Origin: Sapria himalayana
Taxonomy: Eukaryota; Streptophyta; Magnoliopsida; Malpighiales; Rafflesiaceae
Direction: 5' to 3'
Assembly (NCBI GenBank): GCA_029783825.1
Contig: JAREIK010000506.1
Location: 1,747,002-1,811,001, forward strand
DNA length: 64,000 bases
This document shows positions 12,141-23,600 of this stretch, one piece after another. The translations under genes were made by a program, and so were the position numbers. A model generated the notes under the pieces. The model was not told the DNA's origin. It saw only the letters and a program-made list of their open reading frames with translations, and did no database searches. Numbering within the stretch: position 1 is the stretch's first letter; each line of letters starts with the position of its first letter.

Positions 12141-12156
12141 ATTTTTAGTAGTAGTG

Positions 12157-14187
12157 CTTATAGTCAATGAACTAGAGTTTGTGGTAGATGGATATAATTT
12201 TTTTTTCATTGAGTCAAATCATTAAATCTGTATGATCCATCCAATTGTTTTTCATGGCCAAAATCATCCTAAATATGTGTGTAAGTTACAAAAAGTTCTC
12301 TACAAATTAAAATAACTAGACAAGACATGATATGGTAAGATTATTGAATTTCTAACAACAAATGATTATTTAGTAACATGTATGAATTTGAGTGTATTTA
12401 TCAAATAGAGAAAATAATATAATTGTGCAATTTAGGGTCGGTTTGATAAACTGAAAAAATAAAGTGCTGAAGAATAAATATTGAAAAAATTAAGTGCTGA
12501 ATTTTATAAATGTTGAATTTGTATTGTAAAACTGTTTGATAAGTTACAGATAATTGAATGCTGAAGATAAATATAATGTCTGATAACTATGAATGTTGAA
12601 TATTGAAAATTATGTATTTTACATATTTATCCATATTATCATTATGTTACATATTATCCAAAATAAATATAATTTCTAATAATATTTTATATTTCAGGAC
12701 AATTATTAATTATTATTTAAAAGAAAATCACTAGAAACATATCCATAAATAAATCATATTATCCAAAAAAAAGACAAATATTTTTAAAAAATAACTAATA
12801 GAATCTAAACTTTTTAAAACTATCTAATCTTTTAATATAAAAATAAAAATTAATGAGCAACTAGTTGATTAGATATTTACTCTCTTAAATTAATCATAAA
12901 AGAGGGTTAGAGGTTAGGAGTTGAGGTGGTGGAAAAGAGGAGGAAAAGATAGATTCATAAACTGAACTATATCATGAATGAGAAGATAAAAAAGAAATGA
13001 AAAAAAAGACAAAATGGTCACTTTAAAAAAAAATTATTCCAAATTTTCTCCATTCAATGATAAGTAGGCCTCTATCTACTTATTAATTTCAATAGTTTTT
13101 TATTTAAAATTTTTAATTAATAGATCCGTAAAATTTTTTATCAAACATATTGAAAAATTAATAACAATTGAAAATTTTCATTTTCAATGGTTTTAAAAAT
13201 TTCAATAGTTTATCAAACAGGCCCTTAATATTGATGATTTAATCATAATCAATAATGATGAGGTGTAAATTCTTTGAACAAAGAAAAATTTATTAATTTA
13301 TTTCTTGCTGAGGGAACATCAATAACTCAAACACTTTTTCCCATTTAGAGATTGATCACACAAGAAAATATTTTTGTTCATCCCCAAAATATTTGAATGA
13401 TTTGTTGAGGAGGTTTGAGATGATGAAATGCAAGAAATTTCAATGATGAAGGAACCAAATACCAAATTAGAAGCACATGAAGAAAATTTTTGAAAGATGT
13501 GATGATGTATCAAAAATAGTAGGTAGTATGATATAATTAACATCAACTCGACCTAACAATTGTCATGCAAATTGTGTGATGAGTCTATACATGCAAAACC
13601 TATTAAAGTCTCATTTAGAATAATTCGATGAATAGTAACATATGTAAAGAATATAATTGACTATAGTCTTTTATATAAGAAATGTAAAAACTATAAATTA
13701 GTTTGTTACTATGATGCCAACTACGTAGAAGATCAAGACACTAAAACATCAACAATTTGGTATGTATCCAAGCTTTATCTTGGAACATATTTTTAGTATA
13801 GCAAGAGACAAATGATGGTATCATTATTACCAATAAAAGTTGAGTATAGTCCTACAACAATGCCATCTCAAGAGAATTTGTGGTTGATATAGTTGATGAA
13901 TGAGCTACATCAACTAATAAAATATGTGGTTTCATAGTACTATGATAACAAAAAAATTAATTCATTTGACATAGAATCTAATTTATCATGCAATAATTAA
14001 ATATGTGTGAGTATATTATCACTTTTTTAGAGAACATTTTTTGTTAGAAGAAATTAAAACGTGACAAGTCAAGATGAATTATCAAGTTGTGAATTTGTTA
14101 ACAAAATGGTTAAGTATAAACATGTTTGAAATATTTTATTGTCAACATGACATAGGGCAGAGAATGGGAGCTAATATTGTGGGGGAG
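12157..14187 (+). pseudogene. Copia reverse transcriptase and RNase H, C-terminal part (interrupted by MITE)
   Basis: From 12157 the frame reads through HPKYVCKLQKVLYKLK, matching the copia block Y-V-C-K-L-x-K-A-L-Y-G-L-K, to an L-S-V-F-I-K block. The MITE (12435-13224) follows, and just after it IDDLIIINND corresponds to the Y-V-D-D active site and following residues. Further on, a Y-L-T-S-T-R-P block, a Y-V-K-N-I-I-D-Y-S block and an RNase H region ([12 protein letters not shown]) are visible up to about 14150. Stop codons and shifts are frequent. A purine-rich tract 'gtgggggag' at 14179-14187 is the polypurine tract next to the 3' LTR. Confidence 0.8.
12435..13224. mobile_element. Tourist-like (PIF/Harbinger) MITE, 790 bp
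   Basis: The left end GGGTCGGTTTGATAAACT pairs with the right end, which reverse-complemented reads GGGCCTGTTTGATAAACT. Both are flanked by TTA (12432-12434 and 13225-13227), the 3-bp duplication of this superfamily. The interior is AT-rich with no open frame. Removing it with one TTA restores continuity of the copia RT. It is somewhat long for a MITE. Confidence 0.88.
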
Positions 14188-14530
14188 CGTTGAGAATTAA
14201 AGTCCAATCCAAATCTTTAATGTCCAAAACCAAAGATAATGGCCAAAACCAAATTTATATTGATGAAATTTAAAAGTTAAGAAGATGTTATTTTTATATT
14301 TAATTTCAATGATCATTATTAGCTTCTGACTTTTTATTGTGTATTGTAGATTGCTTCTTATAATCGATAATACTTCCATAGTATTTGGGTTTATCATTAA
14401 AGAATAAAAGCTTAATAATAAGCCTTGAAAAAAATTTTTTTTTTCTTCTTTGCAGTTTTGTGGGGTTCTTTTAAATAATACTATTTTTTCTTCTTGATAA
14501 ATTAGAGATATGTGCTCAATCTATTTAACA
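14188..14530 (+). repeat. Copia 3' LTR (about 343 bp)
   Basis: Begins immediately after the polypurine tract with CGTTGAGAATTAAAG (copia LTRs normally start TGTTG, so the first T appears changed to C) and ends at or near 'atttaaca'. An 'aataataagcc' region typical of LTR polyadenylation lies at about 14415. The matching 5' LTR is not in the window, so the end is inferred. Confidence 0.55.
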
Positions 14531-15951
14531 CTCCCATGTGTTCTACATATATAAACTTAATTAAACTCACACATAAACATGAGTAGCGGCACATTAGGAC
14601 ATGCGTTAGATTGTATAACTTTGAAGCTTCTAATATCAATCCTTTCAAAGGTTTAGTTGAATACACAAGCAAGAAATAATTATTTCAATTTTAGACATTA
14701 ATATATGTTAGGCACTAGAACGAATGTCATGTTGTATGCTCGTGCAAGTACAAAAAAAAAATATATTCAGATTGATGTGTATAAAGTGGAATACCGCTAA
14801 CATATAAGTCATACCAAGCACCCATGATTCATTGTGTTGGATAAAAATGTGTATGATACACATAATAATGTCAAATTTTACATTGGCATCCACATAGATA
14901 TCATTTTTTTAGAAGTTTCTTAAATAATTATTACTTGGCTTTATATTTACATGTGAAGTTATTGATGAAAAGATCAACTATAATGCCATAATAAAATACA
15001 AACTCATTGAATTCAAGATAGTTTCACTCTGGTAAACTCTTCATATTTAAATATTACTTGAATATTTTAACTACAATGTTATACTTCCCCATGAAGGATA
15101 TTTTTGTCTATTTTCAAAAATATAAAGGACGTGGGTTTATTCACTTCTCATATAAATTTTTAAAATATTTTTATTGTAGTTATGTATGAATCAACATGGT
15201 TGTTCATTTGGATGCTAATAAATTTAATTATTAGAAATAAATATTAATATTAATTTTAAATAATTATAATTCTTTGAAAATCTATTATATTTCAATCATT
15301 ATTAGAAATCACAAGTGAATAATTCTCCACTAGATGACCTTTTTTGTAAAATGAGATGTAATAGTTATCACTAATGATTATTTATGACACACATTACATC
15401 AAGGAAGATTAAATAGGTGTGTATACTCACCTTAAGTCAGTCTTTATGTAAAATTCTATGCAATGCATGTATGATTATATATGAAACCATCAAAAAAGAT
15501 TGAATCTTGCTATTCTTTAATTTTATAGTTCTTTTCATGTGCTTGATGTACATCTTCATGTCATATTATTCATGTCATTCGAAACCATCAACTTACACCT
15601 CAATAAAAAATGCAAGCTTTTAAGTTTCACATAATTTTGAAAATTGTCCACTTTTTCTTTCATTCCATACTATTTAAATTGATATAGATCTAGACGGACT
15701 TCTGGAAAAGTTTAGAAGGTGAGAGTAATATAATTCTTAGTGACTGTGTTACGACACATTGCGTTGAACTTTACTCCAACATGATATAAAACAACTGTGG
15801 TATAATCCTTTTCATAGAATGATAATACATTTTTTGTGGCATTTTTGTATTAGCTATTGTATTACTTTTCTTAGGTTGGAAAACAAAAACATAAAAAGTT
15901 GAGTGTATTTATCAATAAATTTAGGTTTAGTTATAAAATTCATATCTATGA
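14531..15951. other. AT-rich intergenic sequence, unidentified
   Basis: No gene, RNA or transposon ends recognised on either strand. Small open frames (for example 14708-14893 minus) show no family resemblance. Probably further decayed transposon sequence. Confidence 0.4.
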
Positions 15952-16084
15952 AAGAAAAAAGGGAGAATTATGTATTGGGGTGTTTTCCTAGAAATTTTGA
16001 AGATTTAGAAACTAAAATTTTGATATTTTTAAAAAAATTACATAACTAAAAATAATTTCACCTAAATTCATAAGTACTAACTAC

Positions 16085-16235
16085 CCTCTTCCCTGCCCCT
16101 CGTCTGCCCCTAGCTTGCCCCTCGCCTGCCCCTTGCGTTCGCCCACGTCCTCGCCCTCGCCCACACCCTCGCCCTCGCCCACACCCTCGCTCTCGCCCTC
16201 GCCCACACCCTCGCCCTCGCCCTCGCCCATGCCCT
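16085..16235. repeat. GC-rich minisatellite, left arm
   Basis: Tandem 'ccctcgcccacaccctcgcc' type units of 6 and 12 bp. The complementary 'gggcgagggcatgggcg' array occupies 16845-17000, so the two arrays form part of the inverted repeats. Proline/serine- or glycine/glutamate-rich open frames here are translations of the repeat. Confidence 0.85.
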
Positions 16236-16309
16236 TACTCATCTCCCCTGACCCGTTTGTCCTCACCTTTCACCCCTCTTTCCCCACCCCTCTCCCCCCG
16301 CCAGTCTCC

Positions 16310-16815
16310 ATGAGCTCTTTCGTGGAGCTCCGACGAGCTCCAGCGAGCTCCTCCCTGGAGCTCGATGAAGGAGCTCGTCGAGCTCGAGTGAGTTTGATCG
16401 TGGTGCTCACTTGAGCTCGATGAGCTCCACGAAGGAGCTCACTGGAGCTCGACGGAATTCCACGAGCTCTATGATAGAGCTTGTCGAGCTCTAGTGACCT
16501 CCACTTCGAGTCGCTGGAGCTCGACGAGCTCCACGAAGGAGCTCACTGGAGCTCGACGGAATTCCACGAGCTCTATGAGAGAGCTCGTCGAGCTATAATG
16601 ACCTCCACTTCGAGTCGCTGGAGCTCGACGAAGCTCCACGAAGGAGCTCGTCGAGCTAAAGTGAGCTCCATGATCGAGCTCACTAGAATTCGATGAGCTC
16701 CTTCGTGGAGCTCCATTGATCTCAACAATGGACCTCGAAGAGCTCTAGTGAGCTCCTTCGTGGAGCTCCGTCAAGCTCCACAATGAGTTCGTTGGAGCTC
16801 CATGAAGGAGCTTAT
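16310..16815. repeat. SacI-site-rich tandem repeat, unit 104 bp
   Basis: A 104-bp unit starting GAGCTCGA(T/C)GAGCTCC begins at 16413, 16517 and (partly) 16621. Inside each unit, palindromic GAGCTC and 'gagctcgtcgagctc' blocks recur every 12-35 bp, so the whole stretch can fold into many hairpins. CpG is common here, unlike the surrounding AT-rich DNA. Confidence 0.85.
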
Positions 16816-16844
16816 GGAGATGGGCGTGGGGAGATGGGTGAGAG

Positions 16845-17000
16845 GTAAGAGAAGATGGGCAAGGGGAGACAGGCGAGAGGCAAGAGCATGGGCGAGGGCA
16901 TGGGCGAAGGCATGGGTGAGGGCGAAAGCGATGTGCGAGGGCTAGGGGCTAGGGCTAGGGGTGAGGGTGAAGGAGGGGCGAGGGGCAAGGGAGAGGGTAG
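16845..17000. repeat. GC-rich minisatellite, right arm
   Basis: Tandem 'gggcgagggcatgggcg' type units, roughly the reverse complement of the array at 16085-16235. The glycine/glutamate-rich frame across 16855-17055 is a repeat artefact. Confidence 0.8.
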
Positions 17001-17242
17001 TTTAGACTTACGAAATTTGGAGGAACTTTATTTTAATTTATTTTTAGTTTTGTGAATTAAAAAAAATGAGAATTTTAGTTTATAAATCTTAAAAATAAAG
17101 GTGAAATACACAAAAAACATAATTTTCCCAATAAAAAAATGTCATATTAAGAAATTAAGCTTGAAGTGGGACAAGACGTTATTGAGTAATTTCTAATAGT
17201 GGGAAAACAATCAGGGTAAAAAAAAAAGAAAATAAAATGTCT

Positions 17243-17262
17243 GGAAATTTCCACGATCTTCC
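17243..17262. promoter_or_regulatory. Heat-shock element, four alternating pentamers
   Basis: Four contiguous 5-bp units read gGAAa tTTCc aCGAt cTTCc. Three match the alternating nGAAn/nTTCn heat-shock factor site exactly and the third unit has one mismatch. It lies about 233 bp before the ATG of a DNAJ co-chaperone, a class of gene known to be heat induced through HSF binding. Function here is inferred from sequence and position. Confidence 0.7.
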
Positions 17263-17494
17263 CGGCTTAATCTGTTCGAGTCGAGTTTTGAGACATATCT
17301 TCTATTCTATTGCAGATCCCATTCCCTGATCTCTTCCCCGTCTTTGATGATTACGTGAGATTAGCATTCATACACCAATTGAAAATATTATACAAAATTT
17401 TCAATCACTTAAGAGCAGTGCGGCGAATCGTCTTGACACCCTAACACCATATCTTCTCTAAATAGGAGCATCCCACTGGGGAAGATATACTATC
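17263..17494 (+). promoter_or_regulatory. Probable core promoter and 5' UTR of the DNAJ gene
   Basis: Between the heat-shock element and the ATG there is a CCAAT motif ('caccaattg', about 17373-17381) and a weak TATA-like stretch ('tattatacaaaa', about 17386-17397), which would place a start site near 17420. The ATG context is 'actatcATGGG'. No upstream ATG-led frame of note. Element positions are tentative. Confidence 0.45.
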
Positions 17495-17659
17495 ATGGGA
17501 GTGGATTATTACAAGATATTGCAGGTTGATAAGAATGCGAAGGATGAGGACTTGAAGAAGGCATATAGAAAATTAGCAATGAAGTGGCACCCTGATAAGA
17601 ATCCGAATAACAAGAAAGAAGCTGAGGCCAAGTTCAAACAAATCTCTGAGGCGTATGAG
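17495..17659 (+). CDS. DNAJ gene exon 1 (residues 1-55)
   Basis: Opens [20 protein letters not shown], contains helix II, the HPD triad and helix III ([10 protein letters not shown]) of the J domain. It ends in phase 0 at GAG, followed by the donor GTACAT at 17660. The J-domain helix III would run straight into exon 2, which begins VLSDAQKRA, the expected continuation. Confidence 0.95.
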
Positions 17660-20600
17660 GTACATACTTGTTTCTATTTAAATTTCCAGTTTTCGTGGTG
17701 AATAAATCTACTGATAAGATGGTGAAAATGGTTATCATAAGTTGATTACATAGTCAGGGTAAAATTAGAGTAAAACCCAGTGTAATATTTTATACTATCA
17801 TACCCTAATTTATAAATTTCTTCAAAATAGCAGAATCTGTGAATTTCATAGTTTTGCCTGGAACACATGCGAGTGTATCTCAATATGAAATTGGGTCCTA
17901 ATGTCTATGCCTTGAAAATTCATGTAAAGGACACGTGGATTATTGACCATTGATGAACTTGAACTCCTGCCCAATGAGATCGTACTTGAGAATTCTGTGT
18001 CTTTATTTAACAGAACGGGGACTATTATCATGTTTTAAATCTTAATTATTATATACTGAACATCTTAGCTACATTGTAATGGACATCACAAAAGATTTTT
18101 TAGCCGTTAACATTTGAATTTGATTCAGATAAACATTAGAAATAACAAAAATCTGCTTATCTTTTATGGTCTACTTGTTTTTTTTAAATTATTTCTTGTA
18201 TTTAAATTCTATGTGTTTGAGTACTTATTGAGTAGGCTGCCTCAATCCAAGATAGAGTTATATATAGGATTTCATGTGTACACTAATTGTATCATGATAA
18301 GTATCACATGATATCTTTTTCTTCATGTATATAAATTAAACATGGTATCACAACCAATGTGGCATGGGTTACTGTACAAATTCTATGAGAGTGTGTGCAA
18401 TGAAGTCTGCAGTGATGTGTGCATTCTGTGTACAATGGGTGATGCAAGATCCTGTGCACTGTGATATTTTGCTTTGTGTACTGAAGGTGCCCATGAAGGT
18501 GCTCGTTAATGCACCTTCATGGTATGTTGTGTTGTATGCTCAAGGTTCCTGTTATCATGCCACCAGTGTGATAGTATATTGTGAGGTGCTGTGGCCACAT
18601 TTAGTTCATCTTGAGTGCAATGTATTACAACAGCGTATTCATCGTGGTGTGGTAGTATACACAATAATGTGTGTAGTATATGTGCACAATGTGTAATGAG
18701 TGACAAGACACCAGCTCAGTGTTAATGTTGATCGAGTGATCAGTATAGTGGTGTATTGTGTGTGTTAAAGATGCTAATCTACTAGTAGCATTAATTGAAA
18801 AAACAATGATATGCAATATGATGTTCATGTTCAATTACATAAGACTTTTTTTGTGTAGAGAATCTATTATTGAAAAAAAATAACATATCAAAGAGATATA
18901 CTAAGAATTATTTTCAGAGAGGATGTCAATGTTATTGCATCATATTGAGAGAAATCAATCTACTACTAGAGTTACCTATGAGTTTTCATAAAGTTCTTTC
19001 ATCATGACTCTTATTAAAGAAAATATACTTATTTTTTTAATTCATTCTAATGACTAACAAATTCTTAATGTTCTCTAAATATTATATTTTTTGTGACATA
19101 TTTTTTTATTTTAGACGTATAAGTTATTGATATTGTAATTAATACTACATGTGTCAAACATGTTATGTCATGCCGACATGGTCTATTTTTTGGTGGCTTA
19201 ATTAGGCTGGCCGGGACATTGTGGGCCAACCATACTCAAGTCGTGTCGTGTCAGCCTAGCCGGCATGACTTTTAGTAGATTCAGGCTGGGTCATGCATGG
19301 TTGTACTGAGTTGGGGTCGTACCCACAGTCAGAGTTTGCTAGTCTTTTTTTTAAACACCTTCGTACCGGTTGAGTGGGCACGGTCTGATTGGATTGTGCT
19401 CGACACATGGTTTGAGGTCCATGGATGGGTGACCAGGGTTGGCAAGGTAGGGCACGGTTAGTATTCGTGTCTTGCCTAGTCTGGCTCGTGGCCCAGCTTT
19501 GCCTAGCCTAGCACGACACAAGGTGTGCCTTGGGCTGGCATGCCTTGGATCTAGGCATGGGTCTGGACCATACCATGTCAGGCCAGGCATGGCTAACTCG
19601 GGTTGTGCCATGGGCCATGCCTAGGATGCCTGTCCCATTTGACACAATCAATACTTATATTTATAATAATTATTTTTTACTTACTAATATATATATATTT
19701 TTTCTAAATATTATATAGCCAATAACAAATTATTGAAAGACCAATATAATAGTATTTAATTTATTATTTTATTTTATTTTATATTCTTTTTATTTTTGAT
19801 TATTCTAATAATTTTATTGGTAAGTTATTTTTTAAGCTTGTTTAATTTTGATTTTATTGATTTCTTTATAGAATTAAAAGATTTTGAGAGTTTTTTTTTG
19901 GAATTTAGTAATTTGAATAATATATATGTTTTTATTGTAAGATATCCCATAAAATATTTGATTATTATTGATCTATTATTTATTTATTCTCAACTTAATT
20001 ATTTATTTTTGGTTAATTTGAGAATGTTTGCTCATAACATTAAAGGTGTTTGTATATTAAGATATTACATGTGTCAGTTAGAAAAATATACATATACTTT
20101 TTATTGGACCTGTTAGTTTTATGTGAATAATATTTTATTTAATATGATATATTCAAATATATGTTAACCTAATAGAGATTATGATTGTATATATTTTTCT
20201 TGATTAGTTTTATTTTATTTGATTAGAATAATCAAAATTATCAGTAATGATATATTTATTCTCAACTTAGGCATATTAATAATTGTATATATTTTATGTG
20301 ATTAATTTTATGTTAGTTTAGATCATAATTTTTTTTATTTTTTAATTATTAAAAAAATAGAAAAATAATTTAATAAAAATATAAAGATTATTAGGAATGA
20401 TAACATATTTAATTATATATATATTAATTTTAATATTTATTATACTGATCATTTGATCATGTATCAGATTTTATGTGACAACACGCCCTTACAAAATATC
20501 TCTGTGAAAAAAATAAAGAGTTAGTATTTTAGGTGATTTAGACTTTTTTTGTTGAAAGTAGTTAAAAATATTTTTAAAAAGATATAATATTAATCATAAA

Positions 20601-23600
20601 TTATCATCAAATAGATATATATTTGTTTTTTTTATCATATGCATTTGTATATTTGTATCATAGAGATAGATTAATTAATTTATTTCTTATAATCTTTATG
20701 AATACTTGTTTTATTTAGAATATTCCATATAAATGTAACAAGATAATATCCAAGAGAAATATATTTTTCTTGAATACTTTAGTACTTATAAAGAATATAA
20801 GTATTATCTACTTGATATTTGTAAAATAGTGATGAATATTGATATTATCGATTTTGAGTGTGCATTATTGATGTATTTTTTTTGTTGTTTTAGGAAGAAT
20901 AATTATTTAATAGATATGTTTGAATTTATTATTTTTTCATATTTTTTATAATTTTTCTCATGTCTCTAAATTAGAATAGAGACTTGTTCTTTATCTATAT
21001 TTGAAATTATTAATTCATATTATTATAATATTTTTATATAACTATCATAATTCATATACTACAATAAGTATAAAATAAGTTGATTCTGAAAAGATTAATA
21101 TTTATATAAAAGAAAATTATCATCGAGTCCAGATAATTTGACATCTCTCGAGTTTACTCTTGTGCTATCTTAGGATGAGCGGTAAATTAGGAGATTTGAT
21201 TATCTAAGACTTGTCAAATATTATAATTTACTTATACTTTAGCATTTATCTTGGGTGAACACCACAGTGACATGGTGGGTGGGCAACGTCTCGCTCTCCA
21301 TGGAGTGAGTGGTCGCTCAATACTGGTAGAAACACAAGTATATTAATGTCATGACCTGTGAGTGTCTCGACATGGAAATATAATGTCATAATTGAGTTTA
21401 GTGCCTTGACTTGGTAAATGATACCCCAACTAAGTTGAGTGACATGACATGGAATATGATGTTGCAATTGAGCTTAGTGTTGCAATATGAAACATGTTAC
21501 TGTGATTGAATTTAGTATCACAACATAAAAATATGATGTCGTGATTAAGTTAGTATTGAGATATAGAAATATGATATCATGATTTGTACAACTTATTTTT
21601 ATAATAATATTGATAGTGTGTTTGATTTAATATGATTTAAAATGTGTAAGTTGTTGCAATATGATTTAAAATATGTGTTTGATTTTATTTTATTTTTCTC
21701 CCCCCCCCCTTTTTCATAAGAATGACAAAAATTCTAGAATCAACCATTAGATTATATCCTTGATCCTAATATTTAGTATCAAGGCGAGGTTGCTTCAATC
21801 CAAGGAACAAGATTGTGTAGATTTGAGAAGCAAGGTGATGTAGATTTGAGGAGTAAGGTTGTGTAGATTTGAGAAACAAAATTGCATAGATTGAGAAGCA
21901 AGGCTACATAGATTTGAGAATCTGAGAATGACAAGTTCTATTATCATTATGATTTGAGATTGAGAAATTTTTTGGGAAGAGTTTTGAATTTTGAAAATTG
22001 AAGATGAAAGATTTATTAGTTGATAGAGATCTTTGTGTTGTAAGCCAAGATCCAAAGCCAAAGTTCAATAATCAAAAAATAAGAATGAGGTCTATTGAAA
22101 TTGTTGAATGTGAAAAGTTGAATCAAAAACTTGGGGCTTGGTTCGATTATGCCATGTAGAACATTTTATGATAAACATTTCTAGTGAAAAAATGGGCAAT
22201 GATCTATGAAAAAAAATGGGAATTCTTTATCAAAATAAGTCATTGGTTAATAAATTATTTTTGATGAAGAAATTGTATAAGTTATGCATGAATGATGAAG
22301 TTTATTTCTTTACTTTTTTACATGAGTTCAACATTATGATTATCAATTATTATCTATTAGCTATAAGATCAATGATGATGATACAATTATGATATTCTCG
22401 TGTTAATTATTTAACTAATGAGGTAATTTAATTATTATTATAGGTAGTGATATAATATAGCTATCATATGAAATAATTATTTTAGCATTTATGTCTGAAA
22501 AAATGAGGTGCTAGAATAAGAGGAGTTCCTCGAAGGAACTTTTGTTTGTGAGTGAAAGGATTGATGAAGAAAGATCTAAGAGTATTGATAAATCAAAGAT
22601 TAGATATTGGAAATACAACAAGATTAAACATTTCAAAAGGGATTATTGGAGCAATGATAAATTTGAGGATAAAGAGGAGTCTTTTGAAAAGTTTTACATA
22701 GCATCAACATGTGTCACCCACAATGATGAAGACAGACAATTCATCATCATAAGAATTTTTTATATGTTTACTCTTAATTGGGAATGGTTCTGTCAGTATG
22801 AGAGATATGATGGAGGAATTGTAATAATGAAGAATAACTCAATGGTGAAATTAATTGGTTATTGGAAAGTAAAAATAAAGATGCATGATGAGAAAATAAG
22901 TTGATTCTGGAGGTGATGCATATTCTAGATCTCACCAAGAACTTTATATTGGTAAGAGTAATGATAGATGTAAGAGTTCACTTTAGCTTTAATTAGAACT
23001 GATGCAAAATGAAGTGAGCAACAATAGTAATTGCTCATTGAACACGGTGTAAAATCTTGTATAAATTACTTGCAAACATTATCAAATCTTCATTGTGTGT
23101 CTCACTCATTTATGAGAAGGAATCTATTTCTTATGGAGAACAAGTAGTCTATGGAGAATATCAGTCATAGTTATGAAATATAACCATTTTATTACATTAG
23201 ACAATATGACATATCAATGAAAGTGTGATGATTGTATTCCCGAATCGAATAATGGAAGGAATATCATATTGTTTCTATTAATGACTTTGTTAAATATAAT
23301 TCATAGTAATATGTTTAAAGCAACATTGGAGATATCACTTAAGATTAAGGTATTGTATATTTTTTGTTGTTGATTTTTTCATGTATCTATGAGTTTAATT
23401 TATTCAAAAGAAATCTAAAGTGGTATAAAAATTAAAAGAGTTTAAAATATTAATAGAGAATTAATTCAATAAGAATGTTCAATATACTAATAATTGTACA
23501 CAATGTTTTTAATTAGTCAATTCTATGCTAAACAGAGTATTACCAAGTATAACAAGATCATGATCTAAGAAGCATGGACACGGACACGGACACAGGGATA

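Larger units (their letters stand above)
5199..12153 (-). mobile_element. CACTA (En/Spm-type) DNA transposon, 6.96 kb, with nested hAT
   Basis: The left end reads CACTACTGAAATT. The reverse complement of the right end reads TACTACTAAAAAT, a match apart from a terminal C-to-T change and internal substitutions. Both ends are flanked by GTG (5196-5198 and 12154-12156), the 3-bp duplication expected for CACTA. The host reading frame (copia RT) is continuous when the element and one GTG are removed. Both ends carry many copies of a 'ttaccgacca' type subterminal motif in both orientations. The interior holds two decayed minus-strand gene pieces, an internal duplication, an AT-rich tandem array and a nested 497-bp hAT. 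Most of the transposase (TNP2) is missing, so it is a deletion derivative. Confidence 0.85.
4930..14530 (+). mobile_element. Degenerate Ty1/copia element split by a CACTA transposon and a Tourist MITE
   Basis: A single copia pol frame can be followed across three pieces: 4930-5198, 12157-12434 and 13225-14187, followed by a purine-rich tract and a 3' LTR (14188-14530). The breaks coincide with transposon ends carrying target duplications: GTG for the CACTA and TTA for the MITE. Taking out one transposon and one duplication copy at each site brings adjacent protein blocks together in the order expected for copia RT. The 5' half of the element (LTR, gag, protease, integrase) was not recognised; the gypsy element lies immediately to the left. 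Confidence 0.75.
15961..17129. mobile_element. Foldback Mutator-like element (1.17 kb) with long inverted repeats
   Basis: The left flank (GGGAGAATTATGT from 15961) and the reverse complement of the right flank (GGGAAAATTATGT from 17129) are related over about 160 bp. Shared blocks are 'aaactaaaatt', 'aactaaaaataa', 'aaatt-cgtaagt' and 'actaccctct-ccctgcccctcg'. The arms continue into mirror-image GC-rich minisatellites. A 9-bp near-duplicate (aagaaaaaa at 15952-15960, aataaaaaa at 17130-17138) flanks it; nine bases is the Mutator length, but the sequence is low-complexity. No transposase is present. The centre is the SacI-rich tandem repeat. It ends about 365 bp upstream of the DNAJ start codon. 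Confidence 0.7.

Noticed and set aside
12151..12156. Reading TAGTG at 12152-12156 as the CACTA terminal bases with no target duplication
   Set aside because: Treating the last GTG as the target duplication matches GTG on the left, improves the inverted-repeat alignment and fits the copia reading frame.
16115..16414. Pro/Ser-rich 99-codon frame and its Gly/Glu-rich counterpart
   Set aside because: Direct translation of the 6- and 12-bp minisatellite; changes frame with the repeat and has no non-repeat sequence.
18364..18696. 110-codon open frame on the plus strand in the intron
   Set aside because: Val/Cys-rich low-complexity content from GT-rich DNA, no domain, no splice context; overlapped by equally long frames on the other strand.
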